From NCBI GenBank assembly GCA_934466475.1, contig CAKSLI010000013.1:1-54143 (forward strand): a stretch of 54,143 nt of DNA, read 5' to 3'. Both the position numbers and the translations under genes were made by a program. Origin of the DNA: an uncultured Oscillospiraceae bacterium (GTDB lineage: Bacteria > Bacillota > Clostridia > Oscillospirales > Ruminococcaceae). This document shows, one piece after another, positions 54,021 through 54,143 of the stretch. The notes below the pieces were generated by a model that was given only the letters and a program-made list of their open reading frames with translations, made no database searches and had not been told where the DNA came from. Position 1 is the stretch's first letter. Each line of letters opens with the position of its first letter.

Positions 54021-54143
54021 GGTCACCTCTAAAACCCTTGTTTGAGTGAAAATGTGTATAGCACATCGCCTGCTTCAGAAAACCTCCTCGTAAGGCATAC
54101 AGCCTTACTTCGTCGGCTTTCATCGCATTCGGCGCACTCTACC
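54021..54143. repeat. Left half of a palindromic MITE-like element at the window edge
   Basis: Starts with GGTCACCTCTAAAACCC, the inverted counterpart of the terminal motif at 56-72, followed by CTTGTTTGAGTGAAAATG, complementary to 37-55. The last 36 bases repeat window bases 1-36 exactly. Confidence 0.6.

Noticed and set aside
53938..54123. 61-codon minus-strand ORF at the right edge
   Set aside because: It spans the palindromic edge element, has no ribosome site and overlaps the region just upstream of spoIIE.

Overview
The window looks like chromosomal DNA of a Gram-positive, spore-forming member of the Clostridia, most likely a gut Ruminococcaceae/Oscillospirales bacterium. The evidence is a CIRCE-controlled groES-groEL operon, WhiA, a SpoIIE-type phosphatase and a SpoIIM-like protein, a GlgB-GlgC-GlgD glycogen operon, a PEP-dependent fructose PTS, strong AGGAGG-type ribosome binding sites and many consensus sigma-A promoters with 17-base spacers. 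I see no rRNA, tRNA or CRISPR array. The species assignment is inference from gene content only.

Layout. 0.1-2.9 kb: a small unknown protein, a SpoIIM-like membrane protein and a secreted transglutaminase-like protein. 3.0-8.3 kb: a tight minus-strand operon with a BrxD-like ATPase, an Lhr-type helicase, a YfcE-type phosphodiesterase and whiA. 8.4-10.5 kb: groES-groEL. 10.6-13.6 kb: an SGNH esterase lipoprotein and an AGCS amino-acid symporter. 13.9-17.6 kb: a 1236-residue LacI-sensor/GGDEF/EAL protein with a beta-solenoid-like tail. 17.7-18.9 kb: an isolated phage-type lysis cassette. 19.3-24.9 kb: a fru operon that also carries HPr and Enzyme I. 25.2-29.0 kb: a GT2 and two tandem membrane glycosyltransferase paralogues. 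29.0-32.3 kb: KptA, an HdeD-like protein and a MATE-kinase fusion. 32.5-35.7 kb: an envelope operon (GT2-GtrA, NAGPA-type glycosidase, anchored unknown protein). 36.1-37.3 kb: two small monocistronic genes. 37.3-45.0 kb: a five-gene SWIM / repeat protein / MoxR / DUF5682 / VWA system. 45.3-51.0 kb: a DIP1984-family gene and the glycogen operon. 51.7-53.9 kb: spoIIE.

How it fits together. The fru operon couples import and phosphorylation of fructose to its own phosphocarriers, and GlgB/C/D store excess glucose. The most distinctive parts are the MoxR-VWA-DUF5682-SWIM operon, which starts at a promoter overlapped by a perfect palindrome and has a structured leader; the BrxD/BrxHI-like pair embedded with whiA; the c-di-GMP protein with an extra solenoid domain; and the lysis cassette without a phage.

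The intergenic regions hold at least three families of long palindromic, MITE-like elements. One family is flanked by duplicated hairpins at both places where a clean insertion can be read. The two ends of the window share 36 identical bases and together reconstitute one palindromic element, so the window probably stops at copies of a dispersed repeat rather than being a circle.
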